Shown here piece by piece: positions 43,960 through 53,128 of a stretch of DNA of 64,000 bases. Source of the DNA: an uncultured Clostridia bacterium. Its GTDB lineage: Bacteria; Bacillota; Clostridia; TANB77; CAG-508. Where the stretch lies: assembly GCA_934177725.1 (NCBI GenBank), contig CAKPPO010000004.1:21776-85775 (forward strand). The letters are read 5' to 3'. The notes beneath the pieces were generated by a model. It saw only the letters and a list, made by a program, of their open reading frames with translations, was not told the origin of the DNA and did not search any database. The position numbers were made by a program, and so were the translations under genes. Numbering within the stretch: position 1 is the stretch's first letter; each line of letters opens with the position of its first letter.

Positions 43960-44397
43960 ATGAAAAATGAAAATTTAAATATTTTAGATGAAGTAAACAA
44001 AGGTGCAACTATGGGAATGGATGCAATTTCTTATATTAGCGAAAAAGTAAAAGATGATACTTTTAAAAAGGTGTTAGATGGTGAGTACAATAAATATAAA
44101 GATATTTCAAGAAGAGTAAATAACATATATTCAAACTATACAAACGATAAAGAACCTCATGAAACAAATGGGATGACAAAAATGATGACATGGTATGGAA
44201 TACAAATGAAAACTATGAATGATGATACTACTTCTAAACTATCCGAACTTTTAATGCAAGGAACTAATATGGGAATTATTGAAGGAAGACGTTTAATAAA
44301 TCAAAATCCTGATGCTGATAGAGATGTAAAAGGTATTTTAGATGATTTTGTTACTATGCAAGAAGATAGTGTTGAAACTTTAAAAAAATATTTGTAA
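43960..44397 (+). CDS. Four-helix (ferritin-like) hypothetical protein
   Basis: 145 residues from MKNENLNILDEVNKGATMGM (GGAGG 9 nt upstream). Entirely helical with a GATMGMDAISYI start and TWYGIQMKTMNDDTTSKLSE. The pattern resembles small ferritin-like or DUF2383-type bundles, but without an obvious di-iron ExxH pair, so metal binding is uncertain. A TATAAT box is at 43928-43933. Confidence 0.65.
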   Translation: MKNENLNILDEVNKGATMGMDAISYISEKVKDDTFKKVLDGEYNKYKDISRRVNNIYSNYTNDKEPHETNGMTKMMTWYGIQMKTMNDDTTSKLSELLMQGTNMGIIEGRRLINQNPDADRDVKGILDDFVTMQEDSVETLKKYL

Positions 44398-44469
44398 TTT
44401 TTTATTTTGCTTGCACTTTTTAATGTTTATTATTATAATAAATTGTAATTAATAGTTAGGAGTTTTATT

Positions 44470-44826
44470 ATGGAGCATTGGAGTGTAGAAGATTATAAAA
44501 ATTATACTGATGGTAGTAAAAAAAGAAAAAGTAAATATAGATCAAATAAAGTCTCTGTTGATGGTCATACTTTTGATAGTCAAAAGGAAGCTACTTATTA
44601 TAATGAATTAAAATTACGTTTGCAAGCTAAAGAAATAAATGGTTTTTGCCTTCAACCTACTTTTATGTTAGCACCTAGTCTAAAATATAAAGCTGACTTT
44701 ATTGTTTTTCATAAAGATGGTTCTAGTGAAGTTATAGATGTAAAAGGCTTTAAAACTAAAGAATATATTGCAAAGAAAAAAGTGTTTGAAGATAAATTCA
44801 ATTTAAAAATAACAGAAATAGAATAA
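44470..44826 (+). CDS. DUF1064 nuclease-like protein (phage-type)
   Basis: 118 residues. VDGHTFDSQKEATYYNELKL, then YKADFIVFHKDGSSEVIDVK with following GFKT gives a PD-(D/E)xK-like arrangement (E...D...xVK). DUF1064 genes are usually found in phages and prophages and are thought to be resolvase-like nucleases. Here there are no other phage genes nearby, so it is a domesticated or isolated copy. Confidence 0.82.
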   Translation: MEHWSVEDYKNYTDGSKKRKSKYRSNKVSVDGHTFDSQKEATYYNELKLRLQAKEINGFCLQPTFMLAPSLKYKADFIVFHKDGSSEVIDVKGFKTKEYIAKKKVFEDKFNLKITEIE

Positions 44827-44857
44827 ATTATTTTAAAAATGAAAAACTTCAAATTTA

Positions 44858-44897
44858 AATCCCTCATATTAGATATTTTCTCTAATTATGAGGGATT
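44858..44897. terminator. Terminator between DUF1064 and the 44906 gene
   Basis: AATCCCTCATA and TTATGAGGGATT form a stem followed by ATTTTA on the plus strand. It can serve both convergent genes. Confidence 0.7.
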
Positions 44898-44905
44898 ATT
44901 TTATA

Positions 44906-45184
44906 TTATAATTCAAATATATTTGCTTTTAATACTATTTTTGAAATTTTAGTTTTTTCACTTAATGGAATATTCCAATTGCTAGCTAAAATAGATTTGC
45001 CTTTTTTATACTCTTTTGAAGGCTCACCTGCTATTTTATTTAATTGCCTTTGAAGTTCTACTTTGTTTGTATATATGCTTAAAACATTTTCTTCATATAG
45101 TACATTTATTGTTGTTTCTTCTTCGGCTTTATTAGGTTCTTTGTATACTTTAACCTCTTTTACTTTCTTTTCTTCTTTTTTCAT
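44906..45184 (-). CDS. Hypothetical protein, 92 aa
   Basis: 92 residues from MKKEEKKVKEVKVYKEPNKA (AAAGGATG upstream). A highly charged N-terminus is followed by a small beta/alpha domain (TTINVLYEENVLSIYTNKVE, and SNWNIPLSEKTKISKIVLK). I do not recognise the family. It is soluble with no catalytic motif visible, and convergent with DUF1064. Confidence 0.55.
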   Translation of the reverse strand: MKKEEKKVKEVKVYKEPNKAEEETTINVLYEENVLSIYTNKVELQRQLNKIAGEPSKEYKKGKSILASNWNIPLSEKTKISKIVLKANIFEL

Positions 45185-45398
45185 TTTCAACATCCTTTTT
45201 TTATTTGGTATCTATATAATATCATAAAATTCCTTTAATTTTCAAGTATTTTAACTCTCTTTTATTAATTTTATTTTTTATATAATGCATCTAGTATTTT
45301 ACATAATTTTGTGTTATAATTCTTATTATATTAATTTTAAAATCCTTCTTGCAGTTTAAGTAGGCTTTTAATTAAAAAAATTTTTAGGAGGAAAACTA

Positions 45399-46034
45399 AT
45401 GGAAAGAGAAAAATTTTTGTCTGTCGTTAATTTCTATCGCACACATTGCATACTAAAACAAAAGGAGCGGACAGGTTGGATTAACTGGAATGTGTCTGGT
45501 AGACGTGAGTCTATAGCTGATCACATTTCTAGTGCACAAGCTTTAGCATGGTCTTTATACTCTGAATTTGATGAATTCTCCGAGTATAACATTGAGCATG
45601 TTATTTCATTGCTTTCAGTTCATGAAGAAGCTGAATCCAAAATTGGTGATATTACACCATACCAAGGTATTACTCCAGAAGAAAAAGCCAAAATAGAGAG
45701 AGAAGCTTTTGTTTCTATTTGTAAAAAATTAAAAAGAGGTAATAAAATTCTGGCTCTTTTTGATGAATTTGAAGCAAAAGAAACTCCTGAGGCACAACTT
45801 GCTTATCTTTGTGATAAGCTTGATTGTGATTTGCAAGCATTTTTTTATTCTTTCGAAGAAAGATGTTCTATTGAAAATGCTACTTACAAAATGGTAAGTA
45901 ATCCTAATATTCAGGAAATAATCAAAAATGGTGCACAAAGTGTTTGGGATGTATTTTATGAAGCTGATAAAAATAAATACAAAGGTACCTTTTTAGAAGA
46001 TTTTTTCAATTTTCTTAAAGATGTACCTTTATAA
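45399..46034 (+). CDS. HD-domain phosphohydrolase (YfbR/HDDC2-like)
   Basis: 211 residues. RTGWINWNVSGRRESIADHI has the first metal His, LSVHEEAESKIGDITPY the second motif with His-Glu instead of His-Asp, and LAYLCDKLDCDLQA the last Asp. Related enzymes are 5'-deoxynucleotidases. A CGG codon at the conserved Arg of RTGW (about 45472) is read in frame, which matters for interpreting the CGG frameshifts elsewhere. AGGAGG precedes the ATG. Confidence 0.85.
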   Translation: MEREKFLSVVNFYRTHCILKQKERTGWINWNVSGRRESIADHISSAQALAWSLYSEFDEFSEYNIEHVISLLSVHEEAESKIGDITPYQGITPEEKAKIEREAFVSICKKLKRGNKILALFDEFEAKETPEAQLAYLCDKLDCDLQAFFYSFEERCSIENATYKMVSNPNIQEIIKNGAQSVWDVFYEADKNKYKGTFLEDFFNFLKDVPL

Positions 46035-46069
46035 ATAAAAACTATCAACTTTTTATAATTTTCAAACAG

Positions 46070-46110
46070 AAAAAGTCACAATTAGGTGCTATCCCTAATT
46101 GTGACTTTTT
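46070..46110. terminator. Bidirectional terminator (HD gene / RsmB gene)
   Basis: AAAAAGTCACAATTAGG and CCTAATTGTGACTTTTT form a 17-bp stem. It overlaps the 3' end of the RsmB-type gene at 46095. Confidence 0.85.
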
Positions 46111-47006
46111 CTTATTTTTGCTATAAAGAAACCTTCATAAAGCTCAGTTGGCATTACACAAAGTGTTCCATCTATTTTTGTTGGTAATAATGGTAATTCT
46201 TCTTTTCTTTCAAATTCTATTGGTACTATTTCTACTTTATTATTTTTTAATATTTTACTTACTATCTCCTCGTTTTCCACATTTAAAATAGAGCATGTTG
46301 AATATACCATTTCTTGACCTTGTTTTAATATTTTTACTGCTTTATTTAACAATTCTAATTGCGATTTTTGTGATTTTTCTATTAATTTTTCTGTAAATGT
46401 TTTTTCTAAATTTACATCTTCAACATTTAAAGTTCCACTACCACTACATGGTGCATCTAAAAGTATGTTATCAAATGAGAAGAAATCGTTTATTCTTCTG
46501 CTATCTTCTTGCATTATATATACAGATGTTGCTCCCTGTTTTTCTATGTTGTATTTTAGCTTTTCTATTCTTATTTTGTTTAGCTCACATGCTGTTATAT
46601 TTGCATTATTGTTTGTTAAACTAGCAAGCTCTGTAGTTTTTCCACCTGGTGCTGCACACATATCTAAAATGTCTGTATTTTCTTTTGGCTCTAGTACTAT
46701 AGGTGGTAACATTGAAGATAAACTTTGAAGATAAATTTCGCCTTTTTTATAAATTTCTAATTCTTTTAAAGTATCTTCTCTTACATTTTTTACTATATAT
46801 GCAACATCACTCCAAGAAACTTTTTCAAATTCTATATTATTATTTTTTAGTACTTCTTCTACTTTTTCTATACTTGTTTTTAAAGTATTTACTCTAAAAG
46901 TTACCATTCTTTTTTGAGAATATCCTTCTAATATTTTACTTGTTATTTCTTCTCCATATTGCTGGTTTAACATTTCTATTAAAAATTCTGGTACATGCTT
47001 TTCCAT
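46095..47006 (-). CDS. RsmB/NOP-family RNA m5C methyltransferase
   Basis: 303 residues. SAM site DMCAAPGGKTTELASL, then LLDAPCSGSGT and MVYSTCSILNVEN, which supply the two catalytic cysteines of RNA cytosine-C5 methyltransferases. The N-terminal region (MVTFRVNTLKTS) is the short RsmF/NOP-type RNA-binding part, and no NusB domain is present. It probably methylates rRNA or tRNA. Confidence 0.9.
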   Translation of the reverse strand: MEKHVPEFLIEMLNQQYGEEITSKILEGYSQKRMVTFRVNTLKTSIEKVEEVLKNNNIEFEKVSWSDVAYIVKNVREDTLKELEIYKKGEIYLQSLSSMLPPIVLEPKENTDILDMCAAPGGKTTELASLTNNNANITACELNKIRIEKLKYNIEKQGATSVYIMQEDSRRINDFFSFDNILLDAPCSGSGTLNVEDVNLEKTFTEKLIEKSQKSQLELLNKAVKILKQGQEMVYSTCSILNVENEEIVSKILKNNKVEIVPIEFERKEELPLLPTKIDGTLCVMPTELYEGFFIAKIRKSHN

Positions 47007-47020
47007 TAACCTTCTCCTTA

Positions 47021-47848
47021 TTATTCAGCATTTATTTTTACTATTTCTAGCCTTTCATTGCAAAAATGTAATTTATATATAATATCTTGTCCTATATGTT
47101 TATTTGCAATTTCTACAGCTTTTTCACAGTTCATAATTTGATATTTAAAGTGAGCATCTACTCCATATAATACCTTTAAATTTTTATACTCTGAAGCTAT
47201 TTTCCAAAATTCTTTACAAGGATACACTATATTTTCTCTTTTTCCTATTATACATTCATTAGGATGAGATAAATTAATTTCTATTGGTATTCCATATTTT
47301 TCTGCTGTACTACAAATTATATGTGCAACTTTTTCATCTGTTTGTGTAAATTTTTCTCTACTTAACATATATACATCAGGATGCGCTATTATATCTGGTA
47401 TGTTTTTTTCGATTGCTATTTTCACATATTCTGCATATTTTAAAGCATCCTCATCAGTAAATTCTTGTCTTCTTAAAAATTTAACATCATTATTTTCATC
47501 ATATATAAAATGCTGTCCTAGAATTATCTTATCTGTTTCATTTTTTAATTCAAATAAGTTTTCCTCTTGTCCTGGTAAATATTCAATTTCAAAACCAGTC
47601 TCTATTTCTATTTTATCTCTATACTTTTCTTTTAAGGATTTTATACTATTTAAATATTCATCCTTTTCACTATATTTCATTCTCATATTTTCTCTATAAT
47701 CTATTACTTCTTTTTCAGGGCAATGGTCTGTAAATGCTATCTTTGTAAAGCCTTTTTGTATAAATAGTTTTACAAAATCTTCATCTGTCATATTATTATC
47801 AGCATGTCCACATCTTCTTGTATGTGTATGGTAGTTAAATTTTTGCAT
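47021..47848 (-). CDS. PHP-domain phosphatase (histidinol-phosphatase HisJ-like)
   Basis: 275 residues. Metal-ligand motifs: YHTHTRRCGHAD (HxH...H), IAFTDHCP, IILGQHF, DIIAHPDVY and VLYGVDAHFK. These fit HisJ-type PHP phosphatases; no other his genes are nearby, so the real substrate may differ. It starts 14 nt upstream of the RsmB-type gene and may be cotranscribed. Confidence 0.85.
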   Translation of the reverse strand: MQKFNYHTHTRRCGHADNNMTDEDFVKLFIQKGFTKIAFTDHCPEKEVIDYRENMRMKYSEKDEYLNSIKSLKEKYRDKIEIETGFEIEYLPGQEENLFELKNETDKIILGQHFIYDENNDVKFLRRQEFTDEDALKYAEYVKIAIEKNIPDIIAHPDVYMLSREKFTQTDEKVAHIICSTAEKYGIPIEINLSHPNECIIGKRENIVYPCKEFWKIASEYKNLKVLYGVDAHFKYQIMNCEKAVEIANKHIGQDIIYKLHFCNERLEIVKINAE

Positions 47849-47922
47849 AATTTCTCTCCTCTTTATTTGTCTGTTTATTTTTACTTTTTCATGTTTCTTA
47901 ATAAAATTACTTTAAAAACTCA

Positions 47923-48003
47923 TCATCTATTATTTAAAGCTAAACTATTTGATACACCTACTACTCCAATTGTATCTCCATAATTCAATTTATCTGCTAA
48001 CAT
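47923..48003 (-). pseudogene. Remnant of a peptidase S66 (LD-carboxypeptidase) gene
   Basis: 26 codons, MLADKLNYGDTIGVVGVSNS then LALNNR and a stop. This is the standard beginning of S66 LD-carboxypeptidase-like proteins (KLxxGDTIGVVxxS). A good RBS (GGAGAGGAG) precedes the ATG. In another frame a few more residues (DDEFLK) follow, then nothing; the remaining roughly 280 residues are missing. Confidence 0.55.
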
Positions 48004-48023
48004 AGTTTCTCCTCTCCAATATT

Positions 48024-48488
48024 TTAACTACTAACACTCATCTTTTTAGCATTCTTATCTTCTTTAAATCCAAAGTTTTCATACATTTTCATTGCAATAG
48101 GATTTTTAGTACTTAGTTTAAATCTTGTTATTCCCATTTGCTTTCCTAATTCTATGCATTTTTGAAATACTTGTTTTTGATATCCATTTCCTCTATATTC
48201 ATCTTTTGTATATACACAAGTAATGTACCCTACTTTGCAACTTAAATCATTTGCTTGTGGGAAATATTTAAAAATACTAAGTCCACAAATTGATACTAAT
48301 TTATCATCAATATATGTTCCATACATAAATAAATCTTTATCTAAGTTTTCATCCATAAACTCTCTAGTTTTATCAATTAAAATTTGTTCATCTATTCCTA
48401 AATTATTTTCAAAATCCACTTTTTGTAATGCTATTCTTAATGGTATTATTTCTTCTATATTTTCTTTATTTAATCTCTTTACTTCCAT
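48024..48488 (-). CDS. GNAT family N-acetyltransferase
   Basis: 154 residues. The acetyl-CoA loop is DEYRGNGYQKQVFQKCIELG (R-G-x-G-x-x type) and the C-terminus ITRFKLSTKNPIAMKMYENF is typical GNAT. Acceptor unknown. It overlaps the MFS gene by 23 bp as the last gene of a HAD-MFS-GNAT operon. Confidence 0.88.
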   Translation of the reverse strand: MEVKRLNKENIEEIIPLRIALQKVDFENNLGIDEQILIDKTREFMDENLDKDLFMYGTYIDDKLVSICGLSIFKYFPQANDLSCKVGYITCVYTKDEYRGNGYQKQVFQKCIELGKQMGITRFKLSTKNPIAMKMYENFGFKEDKNAKKMSVSS

Positions 48489-49662
48489 GTTTTTTCTCCT
48501 TTTTTCTTAAATATATCATATAATAAGATAAACTTATTTGAAATACCATAAATAAAGCAGATAATCCAAACATATATCGTAATCCTTTTTCATACATTAG
48601 ACCACACAAAAATACTCCTATTGCCTCTCCTAAAAATCTAATTATATGACATACATTTGAAAAACTTAATTGATATTTGTTTTCTAATCTATTAATATAT
48701 ACAGCATCACAAATATTTTCATATGCAGTTGAAATAAATATTGACCAAGTAATTGCAATTAATGTAATTGCTATATTATTTGATACAAATGCTATCACAT
48801 ATCCTAAAAATCTTATTCCAAATTTTATAGTTACTGTTAGATAATCATTTTTAGGTGTTAAATATTTTAATGCTATAATTCCAAATATATCTGCTAAAAG
48901 ACCTATTACTAGTAGATAATTAGTTGCTACACTATCACTAAAATTAAAATAATTTGTTAGTGTTAGCATTTTTAACCCAAGTGCTGTTGACATTGCAATT
49001 GTTCCAATAAGAGTATAAACCAAATACAATATTAAAAGTTTATCTTTAAAAATATATTTTGAAGATACTTCTTCGTGTTCATCATTATCTGTTGCTTTAT
49101 TCACTTTTATATTAAGTAATATAAATAGTGAGAACATTAAAAATACATTTGCTATAAATAGACATGCGTTATAATTTATAAGTATTCCTGCAATACTTTT
49201 TCCTATAAATACTCCACCAAATAAAATTCCAACATCTCTAAATAAATACTCGGTTAATCTTCTTTTGCTATAGATTGTTCCTGTTTTTACAATTGTAGTT
49301 ATTAACGGATATATACTTGTGATTATTATGTATTCTGTTACAATATCTATTATTATCGATAATTTAATTTGGCCTACAGAGCTTGTATTATTTAGAAAGC
49401 ATAGCCAAAACATATTTATAAATTTTATTAACAAAACTATTACTAATGTATTTTTTAGTTTATCTAATTTTACATATTTTCCAATTAAAGCAATGATTAC
49501 AACACTTATTAAAGTTCCTATACTTAATATATTACTTATATTTGTAATAGCAAGATTATTATCTTGTAACCATAGTTGTCTAAAATTTCCCCATAATCCG
49601 ACTGATATGCTAAAAAATGCTAACATTATTAGTATTTGATTTTCATTTTTTATTTTTTTCAT
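48466..49662 (-). CDS. MFS transporter
   Basis: 398 residues, about 12 hydrophobic helices, beginning ILIMLAFFSISVGLWGNFRQ, a Major Facilitator-type first helix with a basic loop. Substrate unknown. The ATGA overlap with the HAD gene upstream and 23-bp overlap with the GNAT gene downstream indicate a tight operon. Confidence 0.82.
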   Translation of the reverse strand: MKKIKNENQILIMLAFFSISVGLWGNFRQLWLQDNNLAITNISNILSIGTLISVVIIALIGKYVKLDKLKNTLVIVLLIKFINMFWLCFLNNTSSVGQIKLSIIIDIVTEYIIITSIYPLITTIVKTGTIYSKRRLTEYLFRDVGILFGGVFIGKSIAGILINYNACLFIANVFLMFSLFILLNIKVNKATDNDEHEEVSSKYIFKDKLLILYLVYTLIGTIAMSTALGLKMLTLTNYFNFSDSVATNYLLVIGLLADIFGIIALKYLTPKNDYLTVTIKFGIRFLGYVIAFVSNNIAITLIAITWSIFISTAYENICDAVYINRLENKYQLSFSNVCHIIRFLGEAIGVFLCGLMYEKGLRYMFGLSALFMVFQISLSYYMIYLRKKEKKHGSKEIK

Positions 49663-50252
49663 TTGTTACTCCATTCATTTATGTAGTTATATATTTCATT
49701 CCAATCTCTTAATTGTTTAATTTTATCATAATTATAAGTTTTATCAGTTATCATAATTGTCTGTATTCCAGCATTTTGAACACTTAGGCAATTATTAAGT
49801 TGGTCATCTATAAATAAGTCAATTTTTTCATTTTTACATACAGATGATTTTTCTCTAGCATTTACAATTAATTTATCATAATAGATTTCATTTTTATCAA
49901 GCCATTCTTTGCTTAATTTATATGGATCATCATGAAATTCCGAATCTCTTGCTGTAATAATATATATTTCATTTCCATCTTTTTTTAGTTTGTCTATTAC
50001 TTCTTTTGCATTTGCTCTTGGACTAGCATTGTTAGTAATATTTTCTTGAATATCCTTTAAGAAATATTTTAATTCTTCATACGTAAATTGAAACTTTTTT
50101 CTATATGTGTCGCCATTGTTTTTTATGTCTTCCATTGGATTATCATAATTATCAATTTTCTTTCCTAAACTAATTGCATATTCAAATGCTGCTTTATTTA
50201 ATTTTTCTTGTATTTCAGTTAATGTGTTGTCTATATCTATTCCTATTTTCAT
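49659..50252 (-). CDS. HAD-family 5'-nucleotidase (NT5C-type)
   Basis: 197 residues. Motif I is KIGIDIDNTLTEI (DxD), motif II EIYIITARDSEFHDD (Thr), and motif IV ekIDLFIDDQLNNC with acidic pair. Deoxyribonucleotide 5'-nucleotidase-like proteins share this layout. It is the first gene of the HAD-MFS-GNAT operon. Confidence 0.85.
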   Translation of the reverse strand: MKIGIDIDNTLTEIQEKLNKAAFEYAISLGKKIDNYDNPMEDIKNNGDTYRKKFQFTYEELKYFLKDIQENITNNASPRANAKEVIDKLKKDGNEIYIITARDSEFHDDPYKLSKEWLDKNEIYYDKLIVNAREKSSVCKNEKIDLFIDDQLNNCLSVQNAGIQTIMITDKTYNYDKIKQLRDWNEIYNYINEWSNK

Positions 50253-50409
50253 TTTTCTCTCCTTGATATATATTTTCTATAACTTTCTTTCTATATTTTG
50301 ACAATTCAAACATATCCTAACATAAGTAGACAAATTTTGCAATAATTTCAATATTATGTTTTAACTCACATAAAACTTTTTTATTATGACTTATAATAAT
50401 ATAAATCAC

Positions 50410-50439
50410 AAAAAATGGACTTAAAAAAGTCCATTTTTT
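50410..50439 (-). terminator. Terminator of the ABC/PHP operon
   Basis: AAAAAATGGACTT and AAGTCCATTTTTT form a 13-bp stem with a T-run immediately after the PHP stop at 50440. Confidence 0.85.
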
Positions 50440-51297
50440 CTACCAATCTTTTAATATTTCTTTATTTATATTTAAGTTTCCATAACCTATTCCAATTTTT
50501 CTATCAGCCTTTTTCTCTCCATGACAATCGCTTCCACCAGACATAAGTAAACAATTATCTTTACAATACTTTTCTAAAATTTCTATTTGTTCTTCTGTGA
50601 AGCTTGAATGATACACTTCTACTCCATCAATAATATTATTTTGTTTTAATATATTTAAAAAATTAATTGTATCTTCTAAACGATATTTGAAAACATGAGC
50701 AACAAAAAGTTTTCCTCCTGCATTTCTTACTGCGTCAGCAACTATATTTGCTTTTGGATAATGAATACTAAAATCTACAAATACAGGAAAATTTTTATTT
50801 GTAACACAAGAATTATAGAATATATCTATATCATTCCACTCTTCTTCTTTAAAATATTTTCTATTTTCTTCATATTTTTTTATTTCTGGAAAAATAACAT
50901 CTATTGGCCATCCCTTATCTTCATTATATTTAATGTTTCCAATTTTTACATTATTCTTCTTACAGCTTTCTTTCATATAATCAAATTCTTTATTTAAATT
51001 TGGTTTATTATTTTCATAATATTCGGAAATAAAATCATTCAATTTTTTATAATCAAAATCATAAGCTAATAAATGAAACATTACACCATCAAATACAGTA
51101 CTAAATTCTACTCCTGGTATTATTTTTCCTTTAAATATATCTTTAATATTTATTTTTTCTAATTCTTTATAACTATTAACTGTATTATGATCTGTTATAG
51201 ACAATATCTCAATATTTGTCTTTTCTGCTTCTTCTAATAACTTTTTTAAACTCCATGTACCATCCGAATAATTTGTATGTGTGTGTAAATCTATCAT
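50440..51297 (-). CDS. PHP-domain metal-dependent phosphoesterase
   Basis: 285 residues. MIDLHTHTNYSDGTWSLKKL (HxH...D), LSITDHNTV, IIPGVEFS, LFVAHVFKY and LLMSGGSDCHGE give the complete PHP metal site. These are nucleotide or 3',5'-phosphoesterase-like enzymes. The ATG directly follows the TAA of the ABC gene (TAAATG), so it is translationally coupled to the exporter. Confidence 0.88.
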   Translation of the reverse strand: MIDLHTHTNYSDGTWSLKKLLEEAEKTNIEILSITDHNTVNSYKELEKINIKDIFKGKIIPGVEFSTVFDGVMFHLLAYDFDYKKLNDFISEYYENNKPNLNKEFDYMKESCKKNNVKIGNIKYNEDKGWPIDVIFPEIKKYEENRKYFKEEEWNDIDIFYNSCVTNKNFPVFVDFSIHYPKANIVADAVRNAGGKLFVAHVFKYRLEDTINFLNILKQNNIIDGVEVYHSSFTEEQIEILEKYCKDNCLLMSGGSDCHGEKKADRKIGIGYGNLNINKEILKDW

Positions 51298-53128
51298 TTA
51301 TTCTTCTACCTCTTCAAATTGGCTATTGTATAGGTCTGCGTAGAATCCGCCTTTTGCTAGAAGTTCTTCGTGTGTTCCTTGTTCTACTATATCTCCGTGG
51401 TTCATAACTAAAATTAAATCCGCATTTTTTATTGTTGATAGTCTATGTGCAATTATGAAGCTTGTTCTTCCTTTCATTAGGTTATCCATTGCTGCTTGAA
51501 TTTGTATTTCTGTTCTTGTGTCTATTGAACTTGTTGCTTCGTCTAATATTAATATTTTTGGATCTGCTAAAATTACTCTTGCTATTGTTAATAATTGTTT
51601 TTGCCCTGCAGATACATTGCTTGATTCTTCGTTTAGTATCATGTCATAACTACTTGGAAGTGTTTTTATAAAATGATGTACATGTGCTGCTTTTGCTGCT
51701 TCTATTACTTCTGCATCTGTGGCATCTGGCTTGCTATAACGAATATTGTCTTTTATAGTTCCTCCAAATAACCATGTGTCTTGAAGTACCATTCCAAACA
51801 TTTTTCTTAAATCTTCACGTTTGAAGTCTTTTATATTTATTCCGTCTAATAAAATTGCTCCACTATTTACATCATAAAATCTCATAAGCAATTTTACCAT
51901 TGTTGTTTTTCCTGCGCCTGTTGGTCCTACTATTGCAATTTTTTGCCCGTCTTTTACTTTTGCACTAAAGTCATTTATTATTGTTCTATCTTCATCATAT
52001 CCAAATTTTACATGGTCAAATGTAATATTTCCTTTTAGACCTTCTGTAGATTTTGGATTTTCTACATCTTCTACTTCTTCTGGTTCTTCTAAAAATTCAA
52101 ATACTCTCTCTGCTGCCGCTACCATTGCTTGTAACATCGAAGATACTTGAGCTATTTGGTTTATTGGCTGTGTAAATTGTTTGTTATATTGTATAAATGA
52201 TTGTATGTTTCCTACTGTAATTTTTCCTTGAATTGCTAAATATCCACCTAAAATTGCAACTGCTACATATCCTATATTTCCTATAAAGTTCATAACTGGA
52301 AATATTAAACCTGATAAGAATTGAGATTTCCATGCTGATTGGTATAATTCTTTGTTGGCTTTGCTAAATTCTTTTATTGCTTCATTTTCTCCATTAAATG
52401 CTTTTACTATTGTGTGTCCGCCATATATTTCTTCTACTTGACCATTTACATGACCTAAATAATCTTGTTGTTTCTTAAAGTATTTTTGTGATTTTCCTAC
52501 TACATTTTTTACTATAAATACAGTAACTGGTAAGATTAATAGTGAAACAATTGTCATTTCCCAGCTTATTGAAAACATCATTATTAACACACCAATTAGT
52601 GTACATATTGAAGTTATAATTTGTGTAATACTTTGATTTAAGTTTTGAGAAAGTGTATCTATGTCATTTGTTATTATAGATAATACTTCACCTTTTGTTT
52701 TTTTATCAAAATAATGCATAGGCAATTTGTTTATTTTCTCAGCTAAATCATTACGCATTTTATATGTTAGTTTTTGTGCTACACCTGTCATTGTGAACCC
52801 TTGGATAAGTGAAAATAATGCACTTAATCCATATAAAGCAAGTAATGTAAGTAGAATTTCAGCTATTTTTCCAAAGTCTATTCCGCTTCCACCAGATAAT
52901 TTGCTAACTAATCCATTAAATATTTCTGTTGTAGCATTTCCTAATATTTTAGGTCCTACTATTGAAAATATTGTACTTCCAATAGCAAATATTACTACTA
53001 TTACTAATGCTAATTTATATTTTGACAAATAATCGTTTAATAATTTTTTAGTTGTCCCTTTAAAATCTTTTGCTTTTTCTACTGTTTTACCAGGTCCTCT
53101 GCCTGGCCCTCCCATTGGTCCGTGGCAT
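51298..53128 (-). CDS. ABC exporter half-transporter (second subunit), start split by a +1 frameshift
   Basis: The best start is the ATG at 53126-53128, overlapping the upstream stop (TAATG) with AAGGAGGTGAAA before it. That frame runs MPRTNG and stops early, but omitting one C at 53122 gives M-P-G-P then MGGPGRGPGKTVEKAKDF, the normal beginning of this family (609 residues). Without a shift, translation must start at 53115, 20 nt beyond the RBS (605 residues). Six helices are followed by an ATPase with Walker A GPTGAGKTT, signature VSAGQKQLL, Walker B ILILDEAT and H-loop IIAHR. The catalytic Glu is present here, while the partner at 53128 has Asp, as in heterodimeric exporters. Confidence 0.88.
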
